Shown here: positions 1 through 8,365 of the stretch, in pieces
How the letters are laid out: every line of letters starts with the position of its first letter
How positions within the stretch are numbered: the stretch's first letter is position 1
Source of the DNA: an uncultured Candidatus Poseidoniales archaeon
Lineage (GTDB): Archaea > Thermoplasmatota > Poseidoniia > Poseidoniales > Poseidoniaceae
DNA length: 64,000 nt
Assembly: GCA_905181785.1 (NCBI GenBank)
Contig: CAJIZC010000004.1
Coordinates: 1 to 64,000, forward strand
Direction of reading: 5' to 3'
The notes under the pieces: generated by a model
What the model saw: only the letters and a program-made list of their open reading frames with translations
Told to the model about the DNA's origin: nothing
Database searches by the model: none
Program-made: the position numbers and the translations under genes

Positions 1-50
1 AACTGATGCTACGGGCAAGTGAATCTGAGTTTGATTCAGGGTTGTTTTGG

Positions 51-1421
51 TCACATGCCGAAGGAAGACGGGTCCATATCCATCTCGCCGTCCTTCATCA
101 TCTTCCGCATTTGCTTGTTGAGTTTACGATTGCCACCCATACCCTTCATCATTTTGCGCGAACGGTTCCACTGAGCGATGAGTTCGCGTACGTCTTTTTC
201 TCGCACGCCTGAGCCACGAGCGACGCGGCGGATTCGATCGGCTTTGATCTTAGCAGGTTCATTCTTTTCCCAAGCCGTCATGCTGTCCATGATGGTTCGG
301 TATCGGTCAAGGTTGCCTTGCATGGCTTCTTTTTGACCCTTTGACATGGCGCCCATACCTCCAAGCATGCTGCCTGGTAAAAACGACATAAGCTTGTCAA
401 TGGTCCCAACTTTGGACATCATTTCCATCTGCTTATACATGTCATTGAGGGTGAACCGCCCACTCATCAATCGTTGAGTGAGTCGCATGGCTTCCTCTTC
501 ATCCATGTCTTCGGGTGCCAAATCAATGAGCCCCTGAATATCGCCCATTCCAAGGAGGCGTGAGATGAAACGATCGGATTCAAACTTCTCCAAATCCCCA
601 ATGTTTTCACCAACACCGATGTGAACAATAGGTGCTCCAGTTGCTGCAACCGCAGAAAGTGCTCCACCACCGCGTGCCGTACCATCCAGTTTGGTGATGA
701 CAATGCCCGTGACGCCAGCAAGGGTGTGGAAGGAAGCCGCCACTGGGCCTGCTGCTTGACCAACTTGAGCGTCAATCACAAGCCAGCGTTCATTGGCACG
801 AGTGAGCCCTGAAATTTGTTCTAATTCATCCACCAGTTCTTGATCGAGTTGGTGGCGACCTGCAGTATCAACAATAACCAGGTCGGCGGCTGCACAAGCC
901 TTGAGGCCGTTACGAACAATGGTGGGTGCGTCTTTGGTATCTGGTTCACCGTACACTTGTACCGAACTGTCTTCAAGGAGTTGAGTTAATTGAGCGTAAG
1001 CACCAGGTCGGTGAACGTCGGCTTCAATGACCGCAACACGAAGACCGTGCTTCTTGCGGTACCATTCGGCAAGTTTTGCGGTTGTTGTCGTTTTACCTTG
1101 ACCGTAGAGGCCGACCAAAAGAAGGGTTGCGCCATGGGGCTGAAATTCGTGAGCCGGTCCTAAGAGGCGGACAAGTTCGGTGTAGAGGATGTTCATGGCG
1201 TGGGTCTGCATGGTGATGCCGGAACGAGGAGGTTCTTCGCGAAGTCGCGATTCCATTCGCTCAACGATCTCTTTTGTCTGCCGTACGTTAAAGTCAGCCT
1301 CTTGCAACGCACGGCGCAAACTTCGTGTCATTTCACGTAGTTCTTCATCGTCCAACTTTCGCTTATTCTTGAGCAAGCCAATGGAGCGGAAAATACCCCG
1401 AGAAAGGCCTTCAAGTGCCAT
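51..1421 (-). CDS. srp54: Signal recognition particle GTPase SRP54 (Ffh)
   Basis: This is the signal recognition particle GTPase that binds hydrophobic signal and membrane segments on nascent chains and docks them at the membrane through FtsY. The 456-residue protein has the normal family length. It shows the N domain (residues 1-90), then the G domain with the P-loop GLYGQGKT at 104-111, DTAGR at 185-189 and TKLDG at 243-247, and a methionine-rich M domain from about 300 to the end containing several MxxM clusters. The ATG start gives a typical N-domain beginning. It lies 51 bases downstream of the Get3/ArsA-like gene on the same strand, so the two membrane-targeting ATPase/GTPase genes are probably co-transcribed. 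No SRP RNA or SRP19 gene is seen in the window. Identification is secure. Confidence 0.97.
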   Translation of the reverse strand: MALEGLSRGIFRSIGLLKNKRKLDDEELREMTRSLRRALQEADFNVRQTKEIVERMESRLREEPPRSGITMQTHAMNILYTELVRLLGPAHEFQPHGATLLLVGLYGQGKTTTTAKLAEWYRKKHGLRVAVIEADVHRPGAYAQLTQLLEDSSVQVYGEPDTKDAPTIVRNGLKACAAADLVIVDTAGRHQLDQELVDELEQISGLTRANERWLVIDAQVGQAAGPVAASFHTLAGVTGIVITKLDGTARGGGALSAVAATGAPIVHIGVGENIGDLEKFESDRFISRLLGMGDIQGLIDLAPEDMDEEEAMRLTQRLMSGRFTLNDMYKQMEMMSKVGTIDKLMSFLPGSMLGGMGAMSKGQKEAMQGNLDRYRTIMDSMTAWEKNEPAKIKADRIRRVARGSGVREKDVRELIAQWNRSRKMMKGMGGNRKLNKQMRKMMKDGEMDMDPSSFGM

Positions 1422-1472
1422 GTGTCACCCTAACGGCTTCCCCATTTGAATGCATTCATGCAGCGGCGAGAA

Positions 1473-2732
1473 TTATTCTTCATCCAGCGGAACATCAAGT
1501 CGGAGGACATCGCCCTCCAATTTGGCAGTGACGCGGCTTGCTTTGGTAGGAACGCTCGTGACGACTTCTCGCTCCCGTCCATTGAGGCCAACATAGAGGA
1601 TTCCATCTTCGCTGCGAAGCGAAAGATCATCCCGGTCGATCCCCGGATAATGCAACATAATACGTTCGATGTCCCCTTCTATCGACCTCGTCATACCTCG
1701 GTGTATAGAATGTTTAAGTGCGTCTCCAATGATGTGGGGTCCGAGGTCATCCGGGTGTTTTTGCACCTCACCGTACAGGCGTTGCCCTACATTCCTCAAG
1801 GAATCAATTCCAACCACTTCGTCATCGAGAAGCTCCATCGTTGCGATGTTTACATTTTCCATGAGGGTCTCCAGTTCTGAAACTCGATCCAGTTCTGCTG
1901 CTCTCCGATTGGCCAAGAAAGGATGATCAAATTCAGGTGTCAGTCGGTTGACGAGGCAATTGGGCACGGGAAGGTTGTATTCAGTAAGCGATTCATGCGC
2001 CCTCAGTGTTTCATTGATCCCCATTCGTTCAGGAATGGTCACCAGTGTAAACGATGTGAGTTCCTTGTTGGAAAGGACGCGACGGACATGAAGCACGCGC
2101 CGTCGGAACCGTTCCAATTCATCCTTCATAGCATCGCTTTCTTTGCGTCCAAACAGCATGGAGCGAAGACCACCTGAAACACGCATCATGCGAATCAAAC
2201 GATCAGACCACGATTCAATCAATTCTGGCAGCGATAAAAATCGAAGGGTATGACCTGTGGGGGCTGTATCAAACACAATCACGTCCCAAGTCGGGTCCTC
2301 GACATGCCGCAACAATTCGTCAAAGGCAAGCGCTTCATCAAGGCCTGGGATGACCATATCGGAGGTTTTTACTTCATCGCGAACGGATTCCATCTCTTCC
2401 TTGGCGTTGGGATCAAGCATCATGCTCAGGCTACCAAGGCCTCCAAGCCCGCCACTCCCGTTCATTCCATTCATCATTTCACCCATTTTGGGCAGAACGG
2501 ATGAGAGTTTTGATTCCGGATCCATTTCAAGGCCAAATAGACCGGGAACACCGTCGACCTCGGTTGGCTTTGGGCCCAATTCAACACCCAGTGAATCGGA
2601 TGTTGAGTGAGCAGGGTCGCTGGAAACTAAAAGCACGCGCAAACCGGCATCCGCAAGCCAGACTGCTGTTGCCGCAGAGGTTGTTGTTTTCCCTACGCCT
2701 CCTTTTCCACCAAACAACAGAAGCCTTGCCAT
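1473..2732 (-). CDS. Get3/ArsA-family ATPase with C-terminal HSP20-like domain
   Basis: A 419-residue ATPase of the ArsA/Get3 class, which targets tail-anchored membrane proteins or drives arsenite pumps. It opens with the deviant Walker A FGGKGGVGKTT (residues 7-17), including the signature lysine, followed by the switch motif DPAHS and the ArsA-type DTAPTGHTLRF. Residues 83-106 form a methionine/glycine-rich insert. The Get3 CxxC pair is not seen at its usual place. The last 60 residues look like the small heat-shock (HSP20-like) beta-sandwich found at the end of some ArsA proteins. The ATG at 2732 is chosen because it puts the P-loop near the N-terminus; an upstream start at 2816 would add 28 non-conserved residues. 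With SRP54 next downstream, a role in membrane-protein targeting is more likely than arsenite resistance; no ArsB or ArsR gene is near. Confidence 0.88.
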   Translation of the reverse strand: MARLLLFGGKGGVGKTTTSAATAVWLADAGLRVLLVSSDPAHSTSDSLGVELGPKPTEVDGVPGLFGLEMDPESKLSSVLPKMGEMMNGMNGSGGLGGLGSLSMMLDPNAKEEMESVRDEVKTSDMVIPGLDEALAFDELLRHVEDPTWDVIVFDTAPTGHTLRFLSLPELIESWSDRLIRMMRVSGGLRSMLFGRKESDAMKDELERFRRRVLHVRRVLSNKELTSFTLVTIPERMGINETLRAHESLTEYNLPVPNCLVNRLTPEFDHPFLANRRAAELDRVSELETLMENVNIATMELLDDEVVGIDSLRNVGQRLYGEVQKHPDDLGPHIIGDALKHSIHRGMTRSIEGDIERIMLHYPGIDRDDLSLRSEDGILYVGLNGREREVVTSVPTKASRVTAKLEGDVLRLDVPLDEE

Positions 2733-2821
2733 GCTCCCTGCTGCGCATCGAGGTCTTTGAATCCAACGATGCTCAATTGTTGAGCCAACGCTTTGATGAA
2801 GGGCACCGTTTACCAACGCTC

Positions 2822-3586
2822 ATGGCCTCAACCTTTCTGTTGTTTCAGGCTGCGGCCGTAACCTCGCTGGTCGGCATGACATTGGGTTGGCGTGGAGTGA
2901 TGACCAAGTACTCCGGATTCTATGATTTACCCACCGCCTGGAGCAATGTCTTCTGGGGCATCTTAGTCGGTGGCGTCTACGCTTCCACTTCGCATAATTT
3001 CATTCTGCTGCCTTACCTTGAATTTATTGCGGATGATGCAAATGCCGTTGTAAATCCGATTAACTTGCTGTTCGTCTGCCTTGCTACATCGGTTGCCGCA
3101 CATTTGTTGCTTCGAAGAGAAAGGGTACGCTCAGGTTCATCACACCCAACAAGTGGCTGGGCGCTTGGGTTAGCAATTGGCGCTATGGTTGGTATGATTC
3201 ATCTTTACAGGGTGTTCGAGATTTATGATTCCCTCTTGAGCCTAAAGTTGTGGGTGACAGTGGCAGGGTTTGCCATTTTTGCACCAAGAACAGAAGCGCT
3301 AATTTGCTGTTTCCACGGCCAGCTCATGCTACAAGGACGTCGATGGGGTGCTGTTCTTCGATCAACATTCTGGCGTTGCGCATACTTGGTCATGTTCGCC
3401 TATGCTGTTGTCGATCCTTTAGCGTGGGTGTTCATCATTCCTTTCGCCCTGTTGGTCAACAGACGAGCCGATGAATGGATTTGGGATTCCATCCCAAGCG
3501 AATCAAAAAAGAGGTTGCGTAAAATGTGGGCGCGCCAAGTTCGCGAACAGCGGGAATCACTGCAACAGGCCCACGAGAGTGAGTAA
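2822..3586 (+). CDS. Polytopic membrane protein of unknown function
   Basis: I do not recognise a family. From the ATG at 2822 the protein is 254 residues with about six hydrophobic segments: near the N-terminus, a VFWGILVGGVYAS stretch, a LLFVCLATSVAAHLLL stretch, a GLAIGAMVGMIHL stretch, a valine-rich one and a MFAYAVVDPLAWVFIIPFALL pair. The C-terminus is short, basic and charged (RKMWARQVREQRES), probably cytoplasmic. The open frame extends upstream into the divergent Get3-like gene, but those residues are antisense to it and are not credible. It is read divergently from the Get3/SRP54 pair, sharing about 90 bases of upstream DNA. Being a real gene is likely; its function is unknown. Confidence 0.7.
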   Translation: MASTFLLFQAAAVTSLVGMTLGWRGVMTKYSGFYDLPTAWSNVFWGILVGGVYASTSHNFILLPYLEFIADDANAVVNPINLLFVCLATSVAAHLLLRRERVRSGSSHPTSGWALGLAIGAMVGMIHLYRVFEIYDSLLSLKLWVTVAGFAIFAPRTEALICCFHGQLMLQGRRWGAVLRSTFWRCAYLVMFAYAVVDPLAWVFIIPFALLVNRRADEWIWDSIPSESKKRLRKMWARQVREQRESLQQAHESE

Positions 3587-3650
3587 ATTAAGTTATTATT
3601 TGCTTACTAAGGGCCTAGCGTGAGAAAATAATAGAAAAAACCATCCTTCC

Positions 3651-3665
3651 CAAATAAACATTTAT
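3651..3665 (+). promoter_or_regulatory. Candidate TATA element upstream of the transglutaminase gene
   Basis: An A/T-rich block CCAAATAAACATTTAT lies about 50-65 bases before the ATG at 3716 in an otherwise ordinary spacer. Position and composition fit an archaeal TATA box with a leader of about 30 bases. No transcription data; low confidence. Confidence 0.3.
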
Positions 3666-3715
3666 GGGGCCTTCCGCACACAACGGTTATACAACGCCCG
3701 CACAGCCAAAGGGTC

Positions 3716-5308
3716 ATGGGTTCTTGCCCTTATTGCCAAAGTGTCACCTATCCCGGTGATACGATTTGCTATTCATGCGGTCGGGTGTTGGCAAACACTC
3801 GCTCCAAAACGTTCGCAATGGAGCAGCAATTCAACCAAGGTTCGGCAGACACAACCTACAAAATGACCAATCGCCCAACAGGGAGGGGTGTCATTCAAAC
3901 TCATACGGGTCGCTCTAAGAACATCATGAAGCGGACGCGTAACAAATCTCGTATGATCGTCATGGTTTTTTTCATTGCTTTCGTGTTCACGTCTCCGGCT
4001 GTTCAGGAAATGTCTTTGGCCAAGTTTGCTTCAATTAAGGAAACGGTCATGCTCCAAGCAATGCCGGCCCGTGAATACCCTCTAGAGACCGAATATACCG
4101 TTTCAAAAACAATTTCTGCAGAAGCCGTAGGTGGCGACGGCACCCTGCTTGAAAACCTAATCGTCCCTTCAGATGTTCTATCACTCGACGGGTCCCCTAC
4201 AATGTTTAGCTACACTGATGGCACGGAATCAGTAGACAGTTCCACCTTGCAAAAGATTAACAAAATTACAATCAAAATCGACCAGGAGGAATTTAACGTT
4301 CCGCTCAATGCACTCCCAGTAAAATCTGTGGCCGACAAATTGGTCACAACCAACGGCCACGAAATATGGTGGCCAGGCTACGGAACCGGGAATGATTATT
4401 GCAGTGTCAGTTCTTGCGTTAAGGTAAAACTAAACCTCCAATACGGTGAAACTTCCACAATTGTATACAAAGTGTCCCTTACCAGTACAGCGTATTCATG
4501 GTGGGATAATGGTCGTGTTGACTCGCGTATTGATGGTTCGGATATGGGAATTAGCGTGGAAAATAGCGGAACTTTCGATGACGTCATTCAGCGCGATGTT
4601 TCAGGTGAATCCCAGACCTATTTGACACCAAATAAAAAATGGTACGACGCAGGTACTCCAGGTGTTATGGATTCTCGATCGCAGGGTGGATGGAGGGTCA
4701 ACGGCCAAGATGACACCATCACAACAGCTTCCAACATCATCTCCCAAAGCCTCCCCGAAGGCGAAAGCGAGAACGCTTATGCCTATGCTCGGGCTGCATT
4801 TGATTACATGCACAAGCACGTTGAGTACGTCAAAGGGATCGATTTCCCTCGCAGCGGCCCTGAATGCCTCTCCTCCGGCATGGGAGATTGCGACGAACAA
4901 ACGAACGCTTTCCTGTCCTTATTGCGTGTGAAAGGCTTGCCAGGCTGGTACGCCTTTGGCGCCCTCACTGGTCTTGATTTCGAGGAATGGGAGGCCCACG
5001 CATGGGGCTACATACAGTTGCCACTCAGCGAAGAGTACTGCAATGAAAATAAAATTGTGTTGGACGAATGTTATGTGCAAGGTTCTGTGGATGTGAACAA
5101 TAATAGATGGTTGCTCCACACACCCACCGCCTACATCGCATGGATTGAACAACCAGATCCAAGTGGGGATTTACTCAATGCCTATTTCCACCCATCTTTG
5201 AGTTCGAGCACCATCAAGCGCTTGCCACCTATGTACACAACAGATGGCGACCATGATTCCAAGGGTGGCGTCTTCAGAGTACCAGTTGTTGCGGAGAACC
5301 TCGGGTGA
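3716..5308 (+). CDS. Zinc ribbon - transmembrane - transglutaminase-like protein
   Basis: A 530-residue protein with three parts. Residues 4-21 form a zinc ribbon (CPYC...CYSC). Residues 80-95 form one membrane segment after a basic stretch (KRTRNKSRM), which predicts a cytoplasmic N-terminus and an outside C-terminus. The C-terminal region (about 340-490) is transglutaminase-like: catalytic Cys392 in GMGDCDEQTNAF and His428 in WEAHAWGY, with a likely third residue in the VDVNNNRWLLHTP segment around 459-463. Such domains usually act as cysteine proteases or peptide cross-linking enzymes; the substrate is unknown. The stop overlaps the possible GTG start of trkA, so the gene looks translationally coupled to the potassium-uptake genes. 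Domain calls are firm; biological role is open. Confidence 0.85.
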   Translation: MGSCPYCQSVTYPGDTICYSCGRVLANTRSKTFAMEQQFNQGSADTTYKMTNRPTGRGVIQTHTGRSKNIMKRTRNKSRMIVMVFFIAFVFTSPAVQEMSLAKFASIKETVMLQAMPAREYPLETEYTVSKTISAEAVGGDGTLLENLIVPSDVLSLDGSPTMFSYTDGTESVDSSTLQKINKITIKIDQEEFNVPLNALPVKSVADKLVTTNGHEIWWPGYGTGNDYCSVSSCVKVKLNLQYGETSTIVYKVSLTSTAYSWWDNGRVDSRIDGSDMGISVENSGTFDDVIQRDVSGESQTYLTPNKKWYDAGTPGVMDSRSQGGWRVNGQDDTITTASNIISQSLPEGESENAYAYARAAFDYMHKHVEYVKGIDFPRSGPECLSSGMGDCDEQTNAFLSLLRVKGLPGWYAFGALTGLDFEEWEAHAWGYIQLPLSEEYCNENKIVLDECYVQGSVDVNNNRWLLHTPTAYIAWIEQPDPSGDLLNAYFHPSLSSSTIKRLPPMYTTDGDHDSKGGVFRVPVVAENLG

Positions 5309-5313
5309 ATGTC

Positions 5314-6732
5314 ATGAGAATCATAATTGGTGGTGCGGGGCGAGTTGGTACCGATTTGGCGAAAGCATTGCGCGCTGAAGACATCGATGTTGTGCTTGTA
5401 GACTCTGATTCACGTGCGGTCAAAAACGCTCAGAACCTTGACGTATTGGTGATTCACGGGGATTTGACAACGAGAGATAAATTGCATGAAGCTGGCATTG
5501 GAATCTCCTCAGTTTTTGTTGCGGCAACCAATTCCGATGAGCGGAATTTGCTTGCCTGTGCCCTTGCGAATCATGTGTACGAAGAAACGGCTGGAGACCA
5601 GGCAGAACCTTTGCTCTCCATCTGCCGAGTGAGGGACATGAACTTCATCGAGGAACAAAACAACGGATACCTCAGTCAATGGGCTAAGGTAAACCACGTG
5701 ATTAACCCACTCGACGGAGCCATCAAACGCCTGCATTCCGGATTGCGCTCTTCTGCAATCGAAGAAGTTATTCCGTTCGGCCACGATGCTTACATCATTG
5801 AACTTGACGTTACAAGCCAAGCTAAAACCGTGGTGTTCCAAACGCTAAGAGATGCCTCAAACCATATTGAAGGTGGTATGCCGTTGATTGTTGGCCTGAA
5901 ACGCGATGGCGAGAAAAGCATCGTCCCTGATGGCGATTTCATGCTCGTGCCAAACGACCGTATTGCCGTGGCTACAACCGGTTTGGCGAGTTTTAATCGT
6001 ATTCTTGGTATTTTTGGCCACGTAGCGACGGATTTCCCAGTGAGCCCTCGGGTTGCCGTGATTGGTGCAAACCACATCGGGAGGCGAATTGCTGATGATT
6101 GGCTTCAATCGGGTGCTGCAGTCACCGTGATTGAACGAGACCTTCAGTTGGCCAATGACCTCTCGGGATCTAAAACTGGAGCGCATCCGAATTTGGAAGT
6201 GATCCACGGGGACCACCTCGATCGGGACATCCTCACTGAAATTGGAATTCCAGATCACCACATCGCTATTGCAGCCCTCCCCGACGACCTCGCTAGCATC
6301 GCTGCGGCCTTATTGGCAAGTGACATGGGCGTGAATCGAACCGGTTTGCTGCTCTATGATGCAGATTTAGTCAAGGTCACTCAGCGAATGGGAATCACCT
6401 TCGCCGTCGACCGTAAGCGAGTCGCTGTCGACAATATTTTGGCTCAAATCCACACCAAAACAGCCGGCGTGTACGCCCTACTCACCAACATTCCAAACAT
6501 TGTTGGTGTCAGCATGGAAGTCACCGAACGAGCGCACTTCTCGGGCAAGCGAATCATTGAAGCTGGTTTTCCCGATTGGATGAGGGTCGCCTTCATTCAA
6601 CGGCGCAACACAGCAAGAATGTGGGAATCACTGCGACCTTCACCTGACAAAACGCTCCTCGATGGCGATCGCTTGATCGTGTTCTGCACGCCAGATCGAA
6701 TCACAGACATCGAAAAACGATTTAGGGCGTGA
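5314..6732 (+). CDS. trkA: Trk potassium uptake regulatory subunit TrkA
   Basis: This is the cytoplasmic NAD-binding gating subunit of a Trk/Ktr potassium uptake system. It has two tandem RCK units: the first begins at once with a Rossmann motif (GGAGRVGTDLA, ending with VDSD at the second strand), the second near residue 245 (VIGANHIGRRIADDW ... VIERD). Each is followed by a TrkA-C-like region. The ATG at 5314 is chosen because it begins exactly at the first beta strand (MRIIIGGAG); a GTG at 5305 would add three residues and overlap the upstream stop. The length of about 472 residues is normal for a double-RCK TrkA. The channel subunit TrkH follows immediately. Confidence 0.93.
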   Translation: MRIIIGGAGRVGTDLAKALRAEDIDVVLVDSDSRAVKNAQNLDVLVIHGDLTTRDKLHEAGIGISSVFVAATNSDERNLLACALANHVYEETAGDQAEPLLSICRVRDMNFIEEQNNGYLSQWAKVNHVINPLDGAIKRLHSGLRSSAIEEVIPFGHDAYIIELDVTSQAKTVVFQTLRDASNHIEGGMPLIVGLKRDGEKSIVPDGDFMLVPNDRIAVATTGLASFNRILGIFGHVATDFPVSPRVAVIGANHIGRRIADDWLQSGAAVTVIERDLQLANDLSGSKTGAHPNLEVIHGDHLDRDILTEIGIPDHHIAIAALPDDLASIAAALLASDMGVNRTGLLLYDADLVKVTQRMGITFAVDRKRVAVDNILAQIHTKTAGVYALLTNIPNIVGVSMEVTERAHFSGKRIIEAGFPDWMRVAFIQRRNTARMWESLRPSPDKTLLDGDRLIVFCTPDRITDIEKRFRA

Positions 6733-6737
6733 AGGCA

Positions 6738-8363
6738 ATGCGCTCTGATGTGCTCTTTCTCATCTTGGGTTGGACCCTTGTTGCCCTTACGTTTCCATTG
6801 TTGGTATGTGGTCTGATCACAGCATGGATTGATTCAATCGCTCTGGCTCTGAGGGCGTTTGCCTTACCGAGCATGATTTCCCTTTTTGCAGGATTGATGA
6901 TGTTGAGTTTTGGAACCCGTACAAACACGAATGAGCGTTTAAGGGACAAAGAAGCATTTGCAGGTGTGGCCTTGGTTTGGCCCATCGCAGTGTTCATTGG
7001 AGCGCTACCGTATTGGCTGGGGGGCGTCTTCAATGGACCTTTCACACCTGATGCAGCCCTCATCGACATCGCCCGTGGGGCGATCAACTCTTGGTTTGAA
7101 TCGATGTCAGGATTCACCACAACTGGGGCAACCGTCATCGCTCCAGCCATGAGTCCAAACTGCATTCCAGGCGTAACAGCAGACTGCATCAACAGTCAGC
7201 CAAAGGGTCTTTTGTTGTGGCGCTCGTTGACCCAATGGTTTGGCGGCATGGGGATCATCATGCTTGGAATGATGATTTTATCGCGGGTCATTGGTGGCGG
7301 CATGGCGCTTGCTCGTGCTGAATTAACAGGCCCATCGCTCTCGAGGTTGCGACCTAAACTAAAATCAACCGCGATTTCGCTTTGGACGCTCTACGTTGTC
7401 CTGACAGTGGCAGAGATTATTCTGTTGGCTTCGACGGGCGCCATGTCCCTGTTTGATGCAATCAACCATTCACTGACGACCATGCCTTCAGGGGGTTTTT
7501 CCACCCACGATGCAAGCATTGGCTACTTTGACTCCTTCCTTGTTGAGGCGATCATCATCGTGTTCATGTTCCTTGCAGGGGTTAACTTCGCACTCCTGTG
7601 GTTCATCAAGGAAGGGGAAATCAAGAAAGCCTTCGATGATGAGGAATTTAGGTACTACACAATTTATGTGGCGGTTGCAATTATGGCTATTGCGGGTGCG
7701 TTAATTGCATCGGGTACATCCGTGGGTAAGGCATTGCGAGAAAGCACCTTCACAGTTATTTCTATGGGGACATCCACAGGGTTTGCGATCACCGATTATA
7801 CGGGCCCAACTTGGCCGCTTGTAACCCATCTTGTCATCTTCGTTCTGATGATCGTTGGCGCCAGTGCGGGCTCAACCGCTGGTGGATTGAAACTGCTACG
7901 CGTCACTTTGGCGTTCAAGGTTGCAATGCGTGAATTGGTTCGAATTGCGCAGCCGCGTAAAATTGACCGCCTTCGTATGAATGGGGAGGTCGTCGAACGA
8001 AATCAACTTGGCCTGATTGTTGGCATGCTGTTTGTTTGGGTAGGATTGTTTGGTATTTCCAGCATCATTCTCGCTATTTTCATGCCCGGTGAAACCTTTG
8101 AGAGCGTCATAACGGTGGTTGCATCTTCTCTTGGGAACACCGGACCTGCTCTGGGTGACTATGGTCCATCAAACACATGGGCTGGTATGAATTCAGGCGC
8201 CCTGTTGATCACCTCTGTCTTGATGTGGTTTGGCCGGTTAGAATTGCTTACAGCCGTTATTCTGATCCACCCTCACACTTGGCGAAGGGAAGAAAAGGTT
8301 CAGTCGGATCGAGCGGCGATTGCGCTGTTCCGTCGAATAATGGATGATGAAGAAAAAGAGTGA
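6738..8363 (+). CDS. trkH: Trk potassium transporter membrane subunit TrkH
   Basis: The ion-conducting membrane subunit that pairs with TrkA. The protein is 541 residues with about ten or more hydrophobic segments and four selectivity-filter loops of the Trk/Ktr/HKT type: MSGFTTTGATV, TMPSGGFSTHDAS, GTSTGFAITDYTG and SSLGNTGPALGDYG. Glycine is kept at the filter position in each loop, the pattern expected of a potassium-selective pore. The ATG at 6738 is preferred; a GTG at 6729 overlaps the trkA stop in a GTGA arrangement and would add three residues. Either way translation is coupled to trkA. It ends convergently two bases from rfcL. Confidence 0.93.
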   Translation: MRSDVLFLILGWTLVALTFPLLVCGLITAWIDSIALALRAFALPSMISLFAGLMMLSFGTRTNTNERLRDKEAFAGVALVWPIAVFIGALPYWLGGVFNGPFTPDAALIDIARGAINSWFESMSGFTTTGATVIAPAMSPNCIPGVTADCINSQPKGLLLWRSLTQWFGGMGIIMLGMMILSRVIGGGMALARAELTGPSLSRLRPKLKSTAISLWTLYVVLTVAEIILLASTGAMSLFDAINHSLTTMPSGGFSTHDASIGYFDSFLVEAIIIVFMFLAGVNFALLWFIKEGEIKKAFDDEEFRYYTIYVAVAIMAIAGALIASGTSVGKALRESTFTVISMGTSTGFAITDYTGPTWPLVTHLVIFVLMIVGASAGSTAGGLKLLRVTLAFKVAMRELVRIAQPRKIDRLRMNGEVVERNQLGLIVGMLFVWVGLFGISSIILAIFMPGETFESVITVVASSLGNTGPALGDYGPSNTWAGMNSGALLITSVLMWFGRLELLTAVILIHPHTWRREEKVQSDRAAIALFRRIMDDEEKE

Positions 8364-8365
8364 AG

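Noticed and set aside
1473-2732. Arsenic resistance operon
   Set aside because: The ATPase is ArsA-like but single-domain, and no ArsB, ArsC, ArsR or ArsD gene is adjacent; the SRP54 neighbour favours a targeting role.
3594-3633. TATTATTT / AAATAATA inverted repeat with a 24-base loop
   Set aside because: Both arms are simple A/T runs in an AT-rich spacer; such pairs arise by chance and no stable hairpin is expected.
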